64,000 nucleotides of DNA, from positions 414,230,557 to 414,294,556 of the forward strand of contig CM077115.1 of the NCBI GenBank assembly GCA_039619475.1, given 5' to 3'. The stretch is from Icerya purchasi. Lineage: Eukaryota; Arthropoda; Insecta; Hemiptera; Monophlebidae. The notes beneath the pieces are model-generated. The model saw only the letters and a program-made list of their open reading frames with translations, made no database searches and was not told where the DNA came from. Numbering within the stretch: the first letter of the stretch is position 1; each line of letters begins with the position of its first letter. Positions 26,601 to 41,100 of the stretch are shown in pieces. The translations under genes were made by a program, and so were the position numbers.

Positions 26601-29074
26601 TCCCCGATTTAAAAATGTTTACTTCACTTGATGAAATGATTGATCACATTTATCTCGATGATGTTCTATCAAATTTTTCTAAAATGTCCAAATGATGTAT
26701 TTTATCACCAACGAATAAAAACAACAGATTGATAATAGGGAAAAAAATTTCTGGAGATGAAATAAATTTATATAGTGCTGATACAACTCTGATTGATGAA
26801 AAAGAAACAAATGGAGATTCCACACATTTATGTACTGAAATTTTAAACAAAATGTCAGACCCAGGAGTTCCAAATCACAAAATTACTATAAAAATTGGAG
26901 CGATTTGTATCCTCATCAGAAATTTGAATTTCGAAGAAGGTCTGGTGAATGGAAGAAAAGTCGTCATTAAATCTGTTAAAGGTTTCATAATTGAAGTATT
27001 TCGTCCAGAAAATGAATGTAAGACGTTTCTAATTCCTAGGATCAGTTTCAAATTTATAGCTGGCGACACTGGCATTTAGATTTTAAGAAGGCAGTTTCCT
27101 ATCAAGTTAGCCTATGCCATGACCATTAACAAAGCTCCGGGTGAAACATTGGATTTCGCCGCTGTTGATTTGAGGGATAATGTCTTCACTCATGGGCAAT
27201 TGTATGTTGCCTTGAGTCGAGTGAGAACATCGAAAAATATATGCATTTTGAGCCTTGGTCACGACGAAACTCTCACAAAACGGGGGTTTGGGGGCGGGTC
27301 CGGGTGAGGGGTTGGGCCGCGAAGTGGCCAGGGGGAAAGCCCCCTAGTATATATATATATATATATATATATATCTTTATATATATAATTCTTCTTTGCG
27401 TGTGTTTGTGACTGAACTCCTCCTAAATGGCTGGACCGATTTTGATGAAATTTTTTGTGTGTGTTCAAGTGAATTCAAGAATGGTTTAGATTCACAATTC
27501 AGTCCACTACACGAAATATGAGGGTTTTAAATAGGTGAGATGAGACCAGAGGCACAGAAATGTATACGGGACGAATAAAAAGAAATTAACAAAAAATTAA
27601 TTTTTATAAAATTATAAATAAAATGATTACCGCGGTAAAAATAAACTAAACCTAAAAATTTAAATAAAATGATTACTATGGTTATTTTATTAATTTCTGG
27701 GGTAAGTAAATACACTGTCTGTTACTTCACTTTTTGCATTATTGAAAAATATACCTGTTATGAAAATAGCTTGAGTTTTATTTTTTTTTACCCGTTTGTA
27801 TTCAACTTAGCTCATAGTATACACATGCTCACGCGCAATCGAAAGGTCGAATTGTGGTAACTGTACACGTTATGACGTTAGGTATTGTAATAGCTTTCTT
27901 TATAAAAATTTTCATCAAAACGGTCCATATTGTTACAACTTATTCAAAAAAGTTTGAAATTTTCGGATTAAAGACGAATTTATGAAGAAAATTCATTTTT
28001 TTTTGCCGTTTTTGGTTCCAAAGGAGGGTTTAAATAATTTTTTATCCGTAATTTTTGAATTTCATAAAAGGCCTCCTGTGTTTTTGTTTTATATTTTGAA
28101 TTTAGATTTTAAAGGGTTATCGGGTGATGAGTTATGAATTTTTAAGGCTGATTTTTGAGGTCATTCTGAATTCCATATTACATATATATAAAACAAAGTC
28201 GGATTAGTTATACCACTTATAACTCAAGGATGGCTGGACAGATTTTTATGATCTTTGATTTGTTGAATTTGTCTCCGCTCCGAATAGCAGAGTATGAAGT
28301 AAGAAAAATATTTATGAAGAAAATTCATTTTTTTTTGCTGTTTTTGAGCCAAAAAGGGGGTTTAAATAATTTTTTAACCGTAATTTTTGAATTTCCATAA
28401 AGGGCTCCTGTGTTTTGTTTTATGTTTTGAATTTCGCTTTTAAAGAGTTATCTGGTGACGAATTACAATTTTTTTAAAGGTATTTTTGAGGTCGTTCTAA
28501 ATTCCATATTATATATTCTAGACGGTTTTTTGCTGCCCAGGATAATCGCTCAGTTTAAAGTTGTAAATAGTCACAGACAGAAGTTTAATTGTAATTTATG
28601 ATCCAATTGCGATAAGTCAAACCGTTTCCGAACTATTTCAGAAATAAATATTTTTGTCGTTTCTGAACTATCTTATTTGGATTCTGTATTTTATAGTGTG
28701 TACGGAATCTTAAAAGCCGGTATAAATTTACTTTAAGAAATTCGAGATCATTAAAAACACGTTTTTTTGTGTATAGCCCATCATCAGCTAACTGCATAGA
28801 GTACGCACTTTATTAAAAAGTATATAATTTGAGTATTTACTTTAAATTTTTAATATAAATTTATACTGATTTTTGTTACTAAAGTGAACAATACCTTGCT
28901 GCCACGTGAATTATATTCATTTCAATGTAATTAAAATATTTGTCTTTTTGTTTTTTGCACATTTATTGAACTTAATTCATTTTGAGTATTAATAAAAACT
29001 AAATTTAATTCAGCTAATAAGTTAACACAAAATTTATTATTTCTGTGGCGGTACGAAGTTCGCCGGGTCAGCTA

Positions 29075-29125
<51 letters not shown>

Positions 29126-32100
29126 AATATATATAGATATATATAAATAAATATATATAAATATAATAAATAATTTTCGGAAACACCTGTTTTTAAAAAG
29201 ATATTTATTTACAGTTGTTTCCGAAAATTATTTATCATGAGTAATCACTGTGAAAGCTTTAAATTTTTAAATAAATATATTTAAATATATGCGGTGAAGA
29301 ATAATAGTCGTTTTATTGCGCGATTTCGTTTCACTATTTTGTTTCACAATTTTGTTTCAATATTTCGTTTCACTATGTCGCTTCACGAGCAATTTTCTAG
29401 ACGCTTCACGTCAAAAAAATAAAAAAAAATATTTAATAAATAAAACACAACGTATCAGGTGGTCGTACGACGTACCTTTAATTAATTATATTTTTAAGAT
29501 TGTAAAATTTATGATATATTTAAAGAAATTAAATAATTTTCAATACAGTTTCAAGAAGGGTAAAAAATATTAAGAAGTGTCCACTAATGGGAAATAATCA
29601 TGTATGTACAGATTACTGAAATTTACATTATTGTGTATTGTAACGTATTTAACAAGAATGTAAATTATAGTACATAATATAAAAAAATACAGTACATATT
29701 TACTTAAGACATATATGCGCCTAAAATATATAAAAAAATGTTCGTATAATATAAAAATATGTATGTATGTACAGTACTACTACAGTTCCTACTTATGTTT
29801 GTATTCCAGGATTAGTTGATAAAAAAGTTAGGCAATAGAGTATAAATCACTTTTTGTTTTTAAGAACGCAAGATAATCTATAATTTTAATCACTTATGTT
29901 CAAAATATATATATATATTTTTTTTTTAACACATATTGTAAATCCTAGCATATCGAACATATTTCAGTTTTCTATGAAAAAAGTCGGTAATTTTACTTTG
30001 TTTATTTCTTTCATTTAAAATCCGCGATTCGACATGCACAACTTGCAGTTTTAAACTTTCAGCATCGGCTTTATAAATGAAATATGATTTTTTTAGCTTT
30101 CCAATAACAACTAACGAGTCAACATTATTTAAAGTTTCACAGCCAACTTCAATAGTTGTGTCTTCTTCGCCATCATAAATATTATTGCGTCATCACAATC
30201 TACTGTATCATTCGATGGATTTTGTTGCATGAATTCAACTGCTAATTCATTTATGTCGATACATGAATCTTCCACATGCAATCCGTCGTCAATTAAACAA
30301 TAATCTGGGTTACTAATTGAACTTTATTCGACAAACTTTGTCCGTTTAACAGAAATCGAATTTCCAAAATCATACTTATTAAAGTGTCCGCGTCCGTAAT
30401 TGGAAAATATTTTTATATTGTGTCTTATGGGGAAATTCCGGGGATCTTAAAATTGTCCGTTAGTAGAAGTTTTACTGTATTATTCTTTTTCATTAAATTT
30501 TGACTAAAACTAACTACGTATTTATTAACAATAGAAAAAGTAAGAATAAACATAGTTTACTTTGGTTTGTTCAAAATTACGATTATTAAAAAGTGCATTT
30601 TTTTTTTGAATGCTCATACAGCAGAAGCTACAGTTTAACACCAAAATTCAAAAAAAAAAAAAAAAAAACCCGAATAAATTGTTCACTAATCCTGGTTTTC
30701 TATCTGAATTATTCGAAGAAGCATTTGATATCACGATGTATATATAAATTACCTCTTTTCCGCTTTCCGATTGGTCTGGTAGTGTTACTTCTGGTGGCAA
30801 ATAAATTGCAAGCGTCACTTCTGTTGGGTTTTTCATGGACAGGATTCAGGCGACTGCTGCTACTTCCTGCACTATTAATATTCGCGCTGGCACTAGAACT
30901 GGTATTAGCTACGGACATAATCTGTGACGAAGATGACGACGATGATGATGATGAAGGGGACGGCAATGACGATGAAAATGACAATACTGACGGTGACGAT
31001 GATATACTGATACTGTTAGCAGAAGTAGATACTACGGTGAATCCGCTGATAGATTTCGTCGTTAGCAGTTGAGCAGTCGATGACGAAGTGGTAGTTTTTT
31101 TATTGTCAAAGTCATCATAATTTGAACCGGTCGTTTTCGTGTAATTAGCGGTATTCTCCGTACACCTGCGTTTGTTTGATCTGAAATATGACCGAAATAA
31201 AAAGATACAGAAACGATGTATTCTAGTACATACATATTATAACTTTGTTTAAAGACGACATAAAAAATCATTAAAAATAAATTACAGAAATTTCATAAAT
31301 TATCGACAACTTGAACCAAATAGGAGGTAGATCATTGCTTTAGATATCACTATCAAAATTAACAAAAGAACACTTCATTTTTCGGAACATATTATGCGAC
31401 TGAACTAACGATAAAATGTAAGCGTTTGTTCTGTTTATGATGTAGAAGGAGCTAATTTCACCTTTTTAAAAATCAGGGAATAGTGTTGTTAGAGGAGGAT
31501 ACTCATTCCACTTTTAAAAGTGGCAGCACTGTATCGATTCAATCTTCATCTGGCTGATGGCTTGACTCATTACTAACGGATCTATAGAGTCTCGTTCAGT
31601 TTTGTTAACGTGTTCACGAAGTATCGTAAAACGCGTAACATATAATCGTTTTACCCCTGCACTTTTTTAAGATGAATAGATCCGAGATTTTACAAGAACA
31701 ACGATAAGCAGTGAAATTTTGCTTTCGACTACGAGAAACGCATTCAGAAAAGATAGTCATGATGAAAGAAGCGTACGGCTCAGATGTTCTCGATCGAACA
31801 TAGCAGTACAGCGCATTTGAGAAAGGCAGAGACAGCGCGGCCTTGAAAGGTGGTCCTGGCGCGACCTTTTTCGACAAAACGGACATGATTTATGTGCATT
31901 ATGTCCCTGAAGGCAAAACAGTGAATTCGGAAAATATTTTATAAAGGTATTAAAACAACTGAAAAAGGTTCACATTTCCCGAAAACGTCCGGAATACAAG
32001 AACAGCAATTGAAAATTGCATATGGATAACGCGCGTCCACATATGGCTCATTCTGTCATGGAATTCTTGCAACATAGAGGAACGAATTAATACCCCACTC

Positions 32101-35100
32101 AGCTTATAGTCCGAATATGGCACCAAATGACTTCTTCCTATACCCTGGTGTGATAAATGATCTCAAAGGTCGCCATTTTAAGTCGGTTAGGGAGCTGCAG
32201 AATGAAGTGCAGACCTTATTACAAAGGATGCCGAAAAACTGGTTCGAGCGCTGTTTTGCAAATTGAGAAAAATGATGGCTCAAGTGCAACTAATTGGGGG
32301 GTAATTATATCGAACGTGTTAAAAATTTGAAGTCTTAATCTCAAAAATAAACGACGTTATACAGTCTGTGGCAGTCTTTATTGAACGCCTTTCGTACATA
32401 CTAATATATAATGAGGTAATGTTTGTAAGTTTGGATGTAGGAAGTAATCTCCGAAACTACTCATCTGATTTCAAAAATTCTTTCACCAATATTTAAAATG
32501 AACTTTCAGGGTGGATATAGTCTATATATTATGCTGTTAAAATAAAAGGGCTTTTTCTTGGCGACCAATTTTTCAACTACAATAGACGAAAAAATGGTCG
32601 AGCGATGGATCACACTAATATTATAAAGAGGTAATGTTTGTAAGTTTGGATGTAGGAAGTAATCTTCGAAACTACTCACCCAATTTCTTAATTTATGTGA
32701 CTTTTGAATAAAATTACTTATTTAAGGAGAGTGATATAATTTTGTATATTGAGTTTTTACTGATACTCTTACAGTCACGAACTGAATTCCACGCGGGCAC
32801 AGCTAGTATATATACATGTATATATATATGTATATATATATATATATATATATTTATGTATGTGTGTGTATAAAGTTTGTTAAAAAAAAAAAAAAAAATT
32901 CTTATCTACCGAAAACACTCTTTTAACAAACTCATTTCAAACTACAAATGAGCATTTTTAAAAGAAATCCACATCATCACACAGTGTCCTGGAAGAAATT
33001 TGATTACACTACCCGAAAGACTGAGGTATTAGGTGAATGAACTGAGAAATAGTATTATTAAAATCGATTTAAAACACTTAAATAAACAACGATAATACTA
33101 CATGTCCAATTTTTGGCATGGACCAAATTTTCGTAGTTTAATTAATATTTAAATTGTAACGTACAAGTTTGTTTTTTTTTAATTTACATATTTTTGAACA
33201 CAGCAACTATAACAAAATATTAAATTTATATATTATTATCTAACCATATTAAATTTAAGTTTTCTAAATCACATCGTATTCTAACCACCATTTCCTACAA
33301 TTTAAAGTAACAAAAAAAAATAAATAATTTTAGTACGACCGAGACAACAGATTTAAAATCAGCGTAATTCACCGATTCGGAAAAAGTGAATACGACTAAA
33401 AAATACTGAAGTGTATTTATTATAGACTAGCCTAGAAAACGTTAATTGTATTACATTGATAATGAAATTACGTTGATTATAAAAAATAAAAATGTATTTT
33501 TACTAGTCTTTCGATACTAATAATGCAAACCAACCTATAACCCAAAAAGTCTAATTTAAATGTTTAGCTTTACGATTGCCACTTTTAAGTAATTTGCTGT
33601 GTCGCACACTAAACTACGCTAAATAAATTAAATCCCTTACAATTAAATTCCGCCGTTAAAATTTAATAAACCACCTGAATTTATAATATTGCTCGGAAAA
33701 TATGTTCATTTCATTCAATTATCCTTTTAACTCATTGAGTGTAAAAGAATCTATAGAGTTCTAAAGTATTTCTATAATTCCAGAAAAGCGCTTTCAAGAG
33801 AAAAATTATCAATACAAGTTACAAAACAACAGAAATGAACATTGTAAAAAAAAAAAAAAAAAAAAGGAAAAAACAAACAACATTCATGCCAACAGCAGTG
33901 CAGATAAAACCCAACCAAACCTACTGTTCAGTTTAAAAGACGCAAAAATAAAAAGCTTTTCAAATATAATTTAGACTTTTTAACATATCAGCACATAACG
34001 CACTACACTAAAACAACCTTTTCAAATAATGCAATTTAGACGTTTTAAAAACAAATAAAACTTTTAATAAAGTTAAGTGTTAATATCGCGCTATAGATTT
34101 TAAAAAGAATATATTATCATGGATAATAATGTTTAAACCGAAAACACTGCAAGACCTTTAGAAAAATTAAACGAAAATTAGAAAATTTACAGTAAAATGC
34201 GGGATTAAAATACATTGTAATTTTTAAAAAAGTCCAAAATACCTTATTTTTTTAAAGTTTGCAATTTCAATTATTATTATTATTTTTTTTATTAACTTTT
34301 ATCAAGTTAATCTTAAAACGAAAGACCAAAAAAGGCCACAACGAATTACGCCCTTAAATTATTCACCTAAAGCTGTATAAATTATTCGGTTTCCCGCGAT
34401 TATTTAAGAAAAAAAATAATGAGAAATCTATATAATTATTTTACGAATAACAGTAGTAAAAAATTTCGTATCGCAGAATTTTGTTTTATTTATTGTTCGG
34501 CAAAAATAAGAAGAAAAATAAATTTCAACAACTTTTCTGCAAGAAAGCACGGCCTCCTCGTTTTTTAACTGAAAGTTCACAAATTATATAACTCCATTTT
34601 CGTTCACACCCAGCGTGAAACAATACGAATTCTACGTTTTGTGTCGTACACTGTCAAGCGTTGCCAACTTTTCAAAATTTAAAACGTGTTTTACTTGTCC
34701 CGCAACATACTTTTACCATCTATATAACACAAAATAAGCTCGCTTTACGATTTTTGTGTATTTTTCTAAAAAGCTGTTGTAGAAGAAATAACAAAATAAA
34801 AGTAATGTAGGCGCACTTTATTCGATAAAATGGTCTGATCGTGAAACACCAGAAGCGTAAACCTCCGAAAAAAAATAGAATGATTCGCAAAATAATATAA
34901 AGCCGCAAAAAAAAAAAAAAAAAAAAAAAAAAGGAAAGAGTACGTACGGAATTTACTATGCGAACTGAAGAGAAATAAATCAGAATGAAAAGAAGAAGAA
35001 AAATAAGTATTCGTACTTAAGAAAATTAGTACAAATTTTTCCCGAAATTACTGATAAAACAAGATAAGTTCTTCATTCATTTTTTTTCTTTAGTTGAAAT

Positions 35101-38100
35101 TTTGTTATATTGCTTTTTTTTTTTTTTATTCGGCCTGTCAAGTGAAATTTCAGTGATTTTCATTTATTAAAATTTGCAACATTTTTTTTTTTTTTGTTTT
35201 GTAAATTTAAACGACGTTCTCCACTGCAAGGCAAGATTGTACTTTTCCGGGTGTACTTATTTAAACGTTTGAAGTTGCTTACAATGAAATAATTCTTCCC
35301 CAGACATATAAAAATTAGAGAAAAAAAGTTTCAACCTTACTTATTTTAAGGGATAAAGGGATATGAAATATCTGATATATAAATCAAATACAGTACACAA
35401 AAAAACCTACATACACGAAAAATAACAATCCGGAAAGTACTGATAACACTCGATTAACACGATTAAATGTGTCTGCTCATAAATCGTATTTATTAAAAAA
35501 TATCGCTCAAACATAACACAAGCATTTTGGAAAAGAGAAGACAAAAAGAAAAAAAAAAATAAATTAACTAGTAGAAACTAATTTTAACTCTGTGGTAATT
35601 TTTTCAATTATTTCCGAATGAATCGAGAAAATTTTTAATTGCAGAATACACACAATAGCAGACAAATTAAATAATGTAAATTTCGAGATGTTATTCAAAC
35701 TTTAAATTTTTAAACTCGACACACTTCTTTCTAAAAAAATTTTCTCACAAATATCAGATTTGTATTTCATCGGTGTGGCAAACATTTCTCTTCGCATATT
35801 AGAAATCCATTAATTTTTCCACATTTATTTCACGAACAAGAATTCACAAGCAGTAATTCACGGTCAACAACTTTTCTTAAATATAAACGTTTTAAAACTT
35901 TTATTAAACAAATGTACTTATGTACGTATGTTTGTTTTTTTTTTATTCCGGCAAGTGCACATTTTCCGTTCTAAATAGTGGACAGACAGCTTGCGACTGA
36001 ACATAGAAAAACCAGCACACGAAACGAAATGCAACCACCACAAAAGAAGCTTTTCAGTATATGATAATTTAAATTTAGTATACAAATAGGATAAATTGCA
36101 CAGTTTGCTAACATCTATAACTATGATTTGTATAGATCGGTCCATGTATGTCGCAAAACCGTGTATATGTCACACGCAATGTAAAAAAACCTACAAATTG
36201 TCATAATTTTTAGAGCTCGTAGAAAATCTCGATAAAAGTACTTATTTTTTCTTCTTCTTTTTGCTCATTTAGATGTGCGCGTTGTAATCAATTTTTTACA
36301 AAAAAATTTCAAACGTTAAAAATTTCCTAAAAAAAAGGCAAATTTCGTTAATAACAAAAAAAAATCGATTTCATTTGTTGTTAATGCATTTTGAACATCA
36401 TTTAAATACCGGCCGGCCCTCCTTTATCGTTTATTCATTTTTATTCGATTTTTATTACATACATCTGGTCCCCGCGAATAATTCAAATACGAAATATTAT
36501 AAATACAAAGCGTATTAAAACAGTATTTTTTATGCATATCCTATAAGCCAACAAAAAAAAAAAAAAAAAATGAAAACTAAGTTATATTACAAATTAATTA
36601 TTTAGAGAACAAACAATTCTGTTTTGAATGTACTGTTCTTCTTCCGCTAAGGATGAGTTTTAACAATGAGGTACATGCTTAGTTCGCTGACGATTTTACA
36701 AAAAAATAAATAAATAAATAAATAAAAATAAATAAATAAATAAACAGATAAAATAAAATAATGCAGAAATGCACCAATTCTATGACTACTGCTCTTATGC
36801 AAAAACATTCCCGCGTTAACTAACTACAACGTAAAATAAAACGCACAAATTGAAAAAAGTGTGTGTACGCTTAATAATATTAAAAAATAACAACAAAATT
36901 TTCCATTTTACAAAATTCTATAAAATGTTATTTGATCGTTCACTAATATCACAGAAATAGGTTTTCGATTAATTAGTTTCATCATCCGGATATAAAACAC
37001 GCGGAAATAAATATAAAACACAATGTACATAAACCTATATAGGGAGTGAAAATATTAATAAAACTTTACAAAATAATTTACCTCAACAAACTGAGACCTT
37101 CCTCCGTTCCACTTATTACTAAATTATTGGCATCTTGGCCTTTTCTTAAACGCCTCGGGGTAGCTCTTAATGAAGGACGTGGACTAGTTCTATTTGTACC
37201 TTCTTCAGAACGAGGGCTACCACTTTTCGAAGTTCTAGATGACGAGGAAGGAGAGTTTGTAGATAACGTCGCATCGGGACTTTGAACGTTTACGCTAGCA
37301 GAGATATCAAGAAATGAAGTTTCAATTTTTCCGTTAATATATTTCAAAATATTTTTAAAATAATACTAACAATAAATGAATAGGAAAAAGTAACGAAAAA
37401 AGTGTGATAATGTATACGAAAAAAGCGGCGCAATTGGCAACGATCTGGTAAAATATTTTCATCACTCGATCTATAAATAATATTGCAAACATTTCCACTA
37501 AATGTAAAATATACATTTCTAAACGGTAAAACAATATACATGGCGTGTTCAAAGCAGTAAAAAAAAAAAAAAAAAAGATCCGAGACTACAATTTATGAAC
37601 TACAGAGAGCACCGTCTCTTTTTGCATTAATCAACGAGAAAATCCAATCACATGTTGCCTCCAGCCGGGTTCGCAGAATTTTACAATGCGCGAGTTACGT
37701 TCGTATCTTGCTTTCAATTACTGAAAATAGTGCCAGAAAATTCGCCACAATTTAAGCACGAAAAATAGACAATCGACAGAGGATAGAACGAACAAAAAAA
37801 TCTCGGTTGGATAACATCAAGTCGTGGATACAACATTAAAGGTATCTTGGCCGAGCAGAAGATCGCAGGAAATTCGTTAAGGTGAACATCATGTACGTGA
37901 AATAAAAAAAAAAAAACAGTAATTGTTCTGGAGTGTGCCTCTGTGAAGTTTTCGCGTGATACGAACAATCGAAAGATGTCACTCCGACGAAACTAACGAA
38001 AATAAAAGAATAAAATCGAAAACCAAGTCGGTGTTCATGTTTTTCCGTTTAATCCGACGTGAATTTGTACCAGCAGCACCTGGCCAAACTTAGAAGAAGC

Positions 38101-41100
38101 ATTCTCAGAGGAATGCTAGAAAAGCACACTTTAAGAGAATACCCGAAGAAGTACATCAATCTGAAGAATAAATTACATTACATGGCAATACGCGCTCCCC
38201 TCCTATTCGGTTACTGATTATCTCATTAACAGAGGAATAGTGACTAGAGCCACTTTTTTACCCGAAGACTAGAAAAACCAAAATCTACGTGTACAATCCA
38301 GCAAAGAAAAAACAAAGCGGCCATGTTCCAAATAAAACACGTAAGAGTTTCATAAAAAAATTTCCAACGATTTTACGAAAGATCGTAAAAAGAGAAAAAT
38401 CATTCGGAGTAAATTTTTCAGATAAATAACATTTTCACGTTATCTTTTTCTTTTTATTCAAAAGTCTCCGGAACTTTTTGAACGCACCATGTAATTACAT
38501 ACGTATACGGGGAAGGCTCCCCCGTGTTATTGCGACTTACAATTAAACGAAATTGCATAATTTTAAAATATCAAAAAACATCTAATTCTTAAATTTTTAT
38601 TATTCTTTTGTAGTTTTCTTCAGTTGCTCCACTCGAAATGTTTAAACGTATGTTTTTATTGAGTAGCCTCTAAAAATCGACCAATTCACTAACTAAGCTT
38701 CTTCAATAATACTTGAGATTTAGTCGATATATGTATCATTATCAAAGTAGCTTCTGCCCACTCAATTTAAGTTCTTACATTTTTCCTTAGTTGTATTATT
38801 TTCTCAAGCTTAATTTTCAGTCCTTTTGATTTTCTTATGTACCCCACCACTTTTATCTGAATTCACTGAATAATTATATATAATTTTAACGATCACTTTC
38901 GTTTCCAATGGTTTCTTAAAGATATCCTATTTAATATAAGGATTCAATGAAGAGATTTAAAGAAACAAATTAAAAACCCAGTCGTTGAACGCAATTAGCT
39001 CATTATCGTTTTCGTAATTATTTATTTTATTACACAATAAAATTTTCTCATTACCGCTAAAGCTGTATACGTTACCGGCAAAGTGTGAATTAAAGATATT
39101 TGATGATATAAATTGCAGTGGACTCTCTTTTTTAATCGACTTAATCGTGACTAATACAAAAGTGAAAATTAGTAGAACGGCAGTTCAAATCGTAACCATT
39201 GGAAAGATGGTATTTATCTTTAGTACAACATAACCAACTCACTTCTTTGTGTATTATATGCTAATAGATTAAATGGCAATAATGAAATTAGTTGCAGGGC
39301 AAAAAAATTAAAATTGTTATTCTTAGATTTTGTTCATAACATTTCGTATTTGTATATTATTAGAATAAACAATAGTACTATACGTAATACACTTAAAAAT
39401 TTTAAAACACCGGATTCATGAGAAAAAATTCAGTCGTACGTTTAATGCAATTTTTCTTTGTGTTTGTATTATAAATTATCTGTGTTACCCTTCCATTGAA
39501 AATAATCCGATTAACGGAGTATGGTCCGTTAAGAGAGGAAAGTCTACTGCATCTAAACACAATCTATAAATGTCAAATTACTTTAGTCAATTTATGGAAT
39601 AAATTTTGACTTCAATTATATAGCCTTGAACAATGTGCACGGCATTTCATGTACACGGAAAATATATAATGTAAAATATGTGATTTTTAATGCAACTTTT
39701 TTACGAGAGAAAAAAAAAACACATTTTCCATAGTACCAGAGTAAGGAAAAATGAACTGTATGTATAGGGGTAATGTGAAAAACAATAAAAATAATACGAA
39801 CACTTTAATAATTAAACAAATGGCAGATTTAGACAAATATTTTTTGTCCGCCTTTCATCGCATGGCAAAAGTAAACAATAATTATCCGAGCTCGTTAAAA
39901 AAAAAAAAAAAAAGTAAATTTAGTGCTTAGAAAAATTTTGAAACAAAACGCAACAAAAAATTGAAATATGTGTGAAATATGAGCATTTAAAAAGGTCGAA
40001 AATGTTCGGTGCTAAAAAATTAAAATTATGAAAAAAAGATTTACTTAGTCCCTCTATTCCATATTTAAAATATAACGGCACAGAAAGAAAGAAAAAAAAA
40101 AAAATGAAGTCAAGCAAAAAAAATATTTTTAATAGCGTAAAATAAAAATAGAGAATAGATTATGCGGAAACTAAACGTTTTATACCTCTTCATTTTATAC
40201 AGATTATCTAGAGTTTAATCAAGATTATGTAAAAAAAAAACTGGATAATTTGAATAATTTGTATTTAAAGTATTAATAATAATCCTTTTTTTTTTTTTTT
40301 AGCTCGGCTATAACTGTTTTTAAATTATTTATTAGTCGGATTTTTTATCTGCTCTTACATAGTAGCTTTCCATAACATTTAATATTTTTGCTCCATTCAA
40401 AATTCGATGATCATATTAAAAATGCTTGAAAAGGAAGAAGTTAAAATAATTCCGAAAATTATTATCACCACCAGCATATTTAAAATTGCACCGATAAATG
40501 ATCGCGCGGATTAAGTAAAAATATTCTTCTATTTAAAATTAATTTTTTTATAATACAGATCGTTCATGATTTACAGTTTAACTAATTCTTAAATATGTTT
40601 TTGTTTACTTTTTATTATCTTCACTTCGTGTTTTTTTTTTTTTCTTTTTCATTAATAAATTACATTTTTTCATTCGCTTTTACTTCCCGTGACTTTTACT
40701 CTCGTTGGCCCTTATTAATGATGTATTTTCTAAATAAACTCAGATGTCTTCGTAAAATTCTTGGCAACTTGTTTCGGCCGATAATGTTACATAACCACAA
40801 AAACGTTTCCAAAGTTAAGTATTTATTATACAGTTTAGTTACTTTACTAATTTATTAGTTATGCTAACAAATAATATGTACAAAAATTTAATATTAAAAA
40901 ACGCGTAGGAGGCTAAATGGCTAACTTGTTTTATTGCATTGAAACAATAGCAGACTTTATTCCCTTCTATCCGGCATGTCATTTACCTTTCGGTATATAG
41001 TTAATTCCGTAAGTCAGGACAATGTTTGATACAATTCTACGTAAATAACTAGATAAAAATTCTTGAACAGTTCATTACCGCTCATCGAAAAGGAGTTAGA

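Larger units (their letters stand above)
25527..27347 (+). mobile_element. Helitron 1, internally deleted, with helicase remnant
   Basis: It starts TCTATAATAAAGCG directly after an A and ends CTAG directly before a T, inside a (TA)n tract: A|TC...CTAG|T, as expected for Helitrons. The 3' end has hairpins GGCCGCGAAGTGGCC (27315-27329) and GGGGGAAAGCCCCC (27331-27344). It encodes the C-terminal part of the Rep/helicase protein but no Rep (HUH) domain. Two direct repeats of about 155 bp and a minisatellite lie in its 5' half. Confidence 0.75.

Noticed and set aside
30593..31072. 159-codon plus-strand ORF with Asp-rich tail
   Set aside because: Overlaps exon 7 of NCOA6 in antisense; the Asp run is the complement of the Ser codon run.
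31614..31886. 90-codon minus-strand ORF
   Set aside because: Antisense to the mariner relic at 31670-32395.
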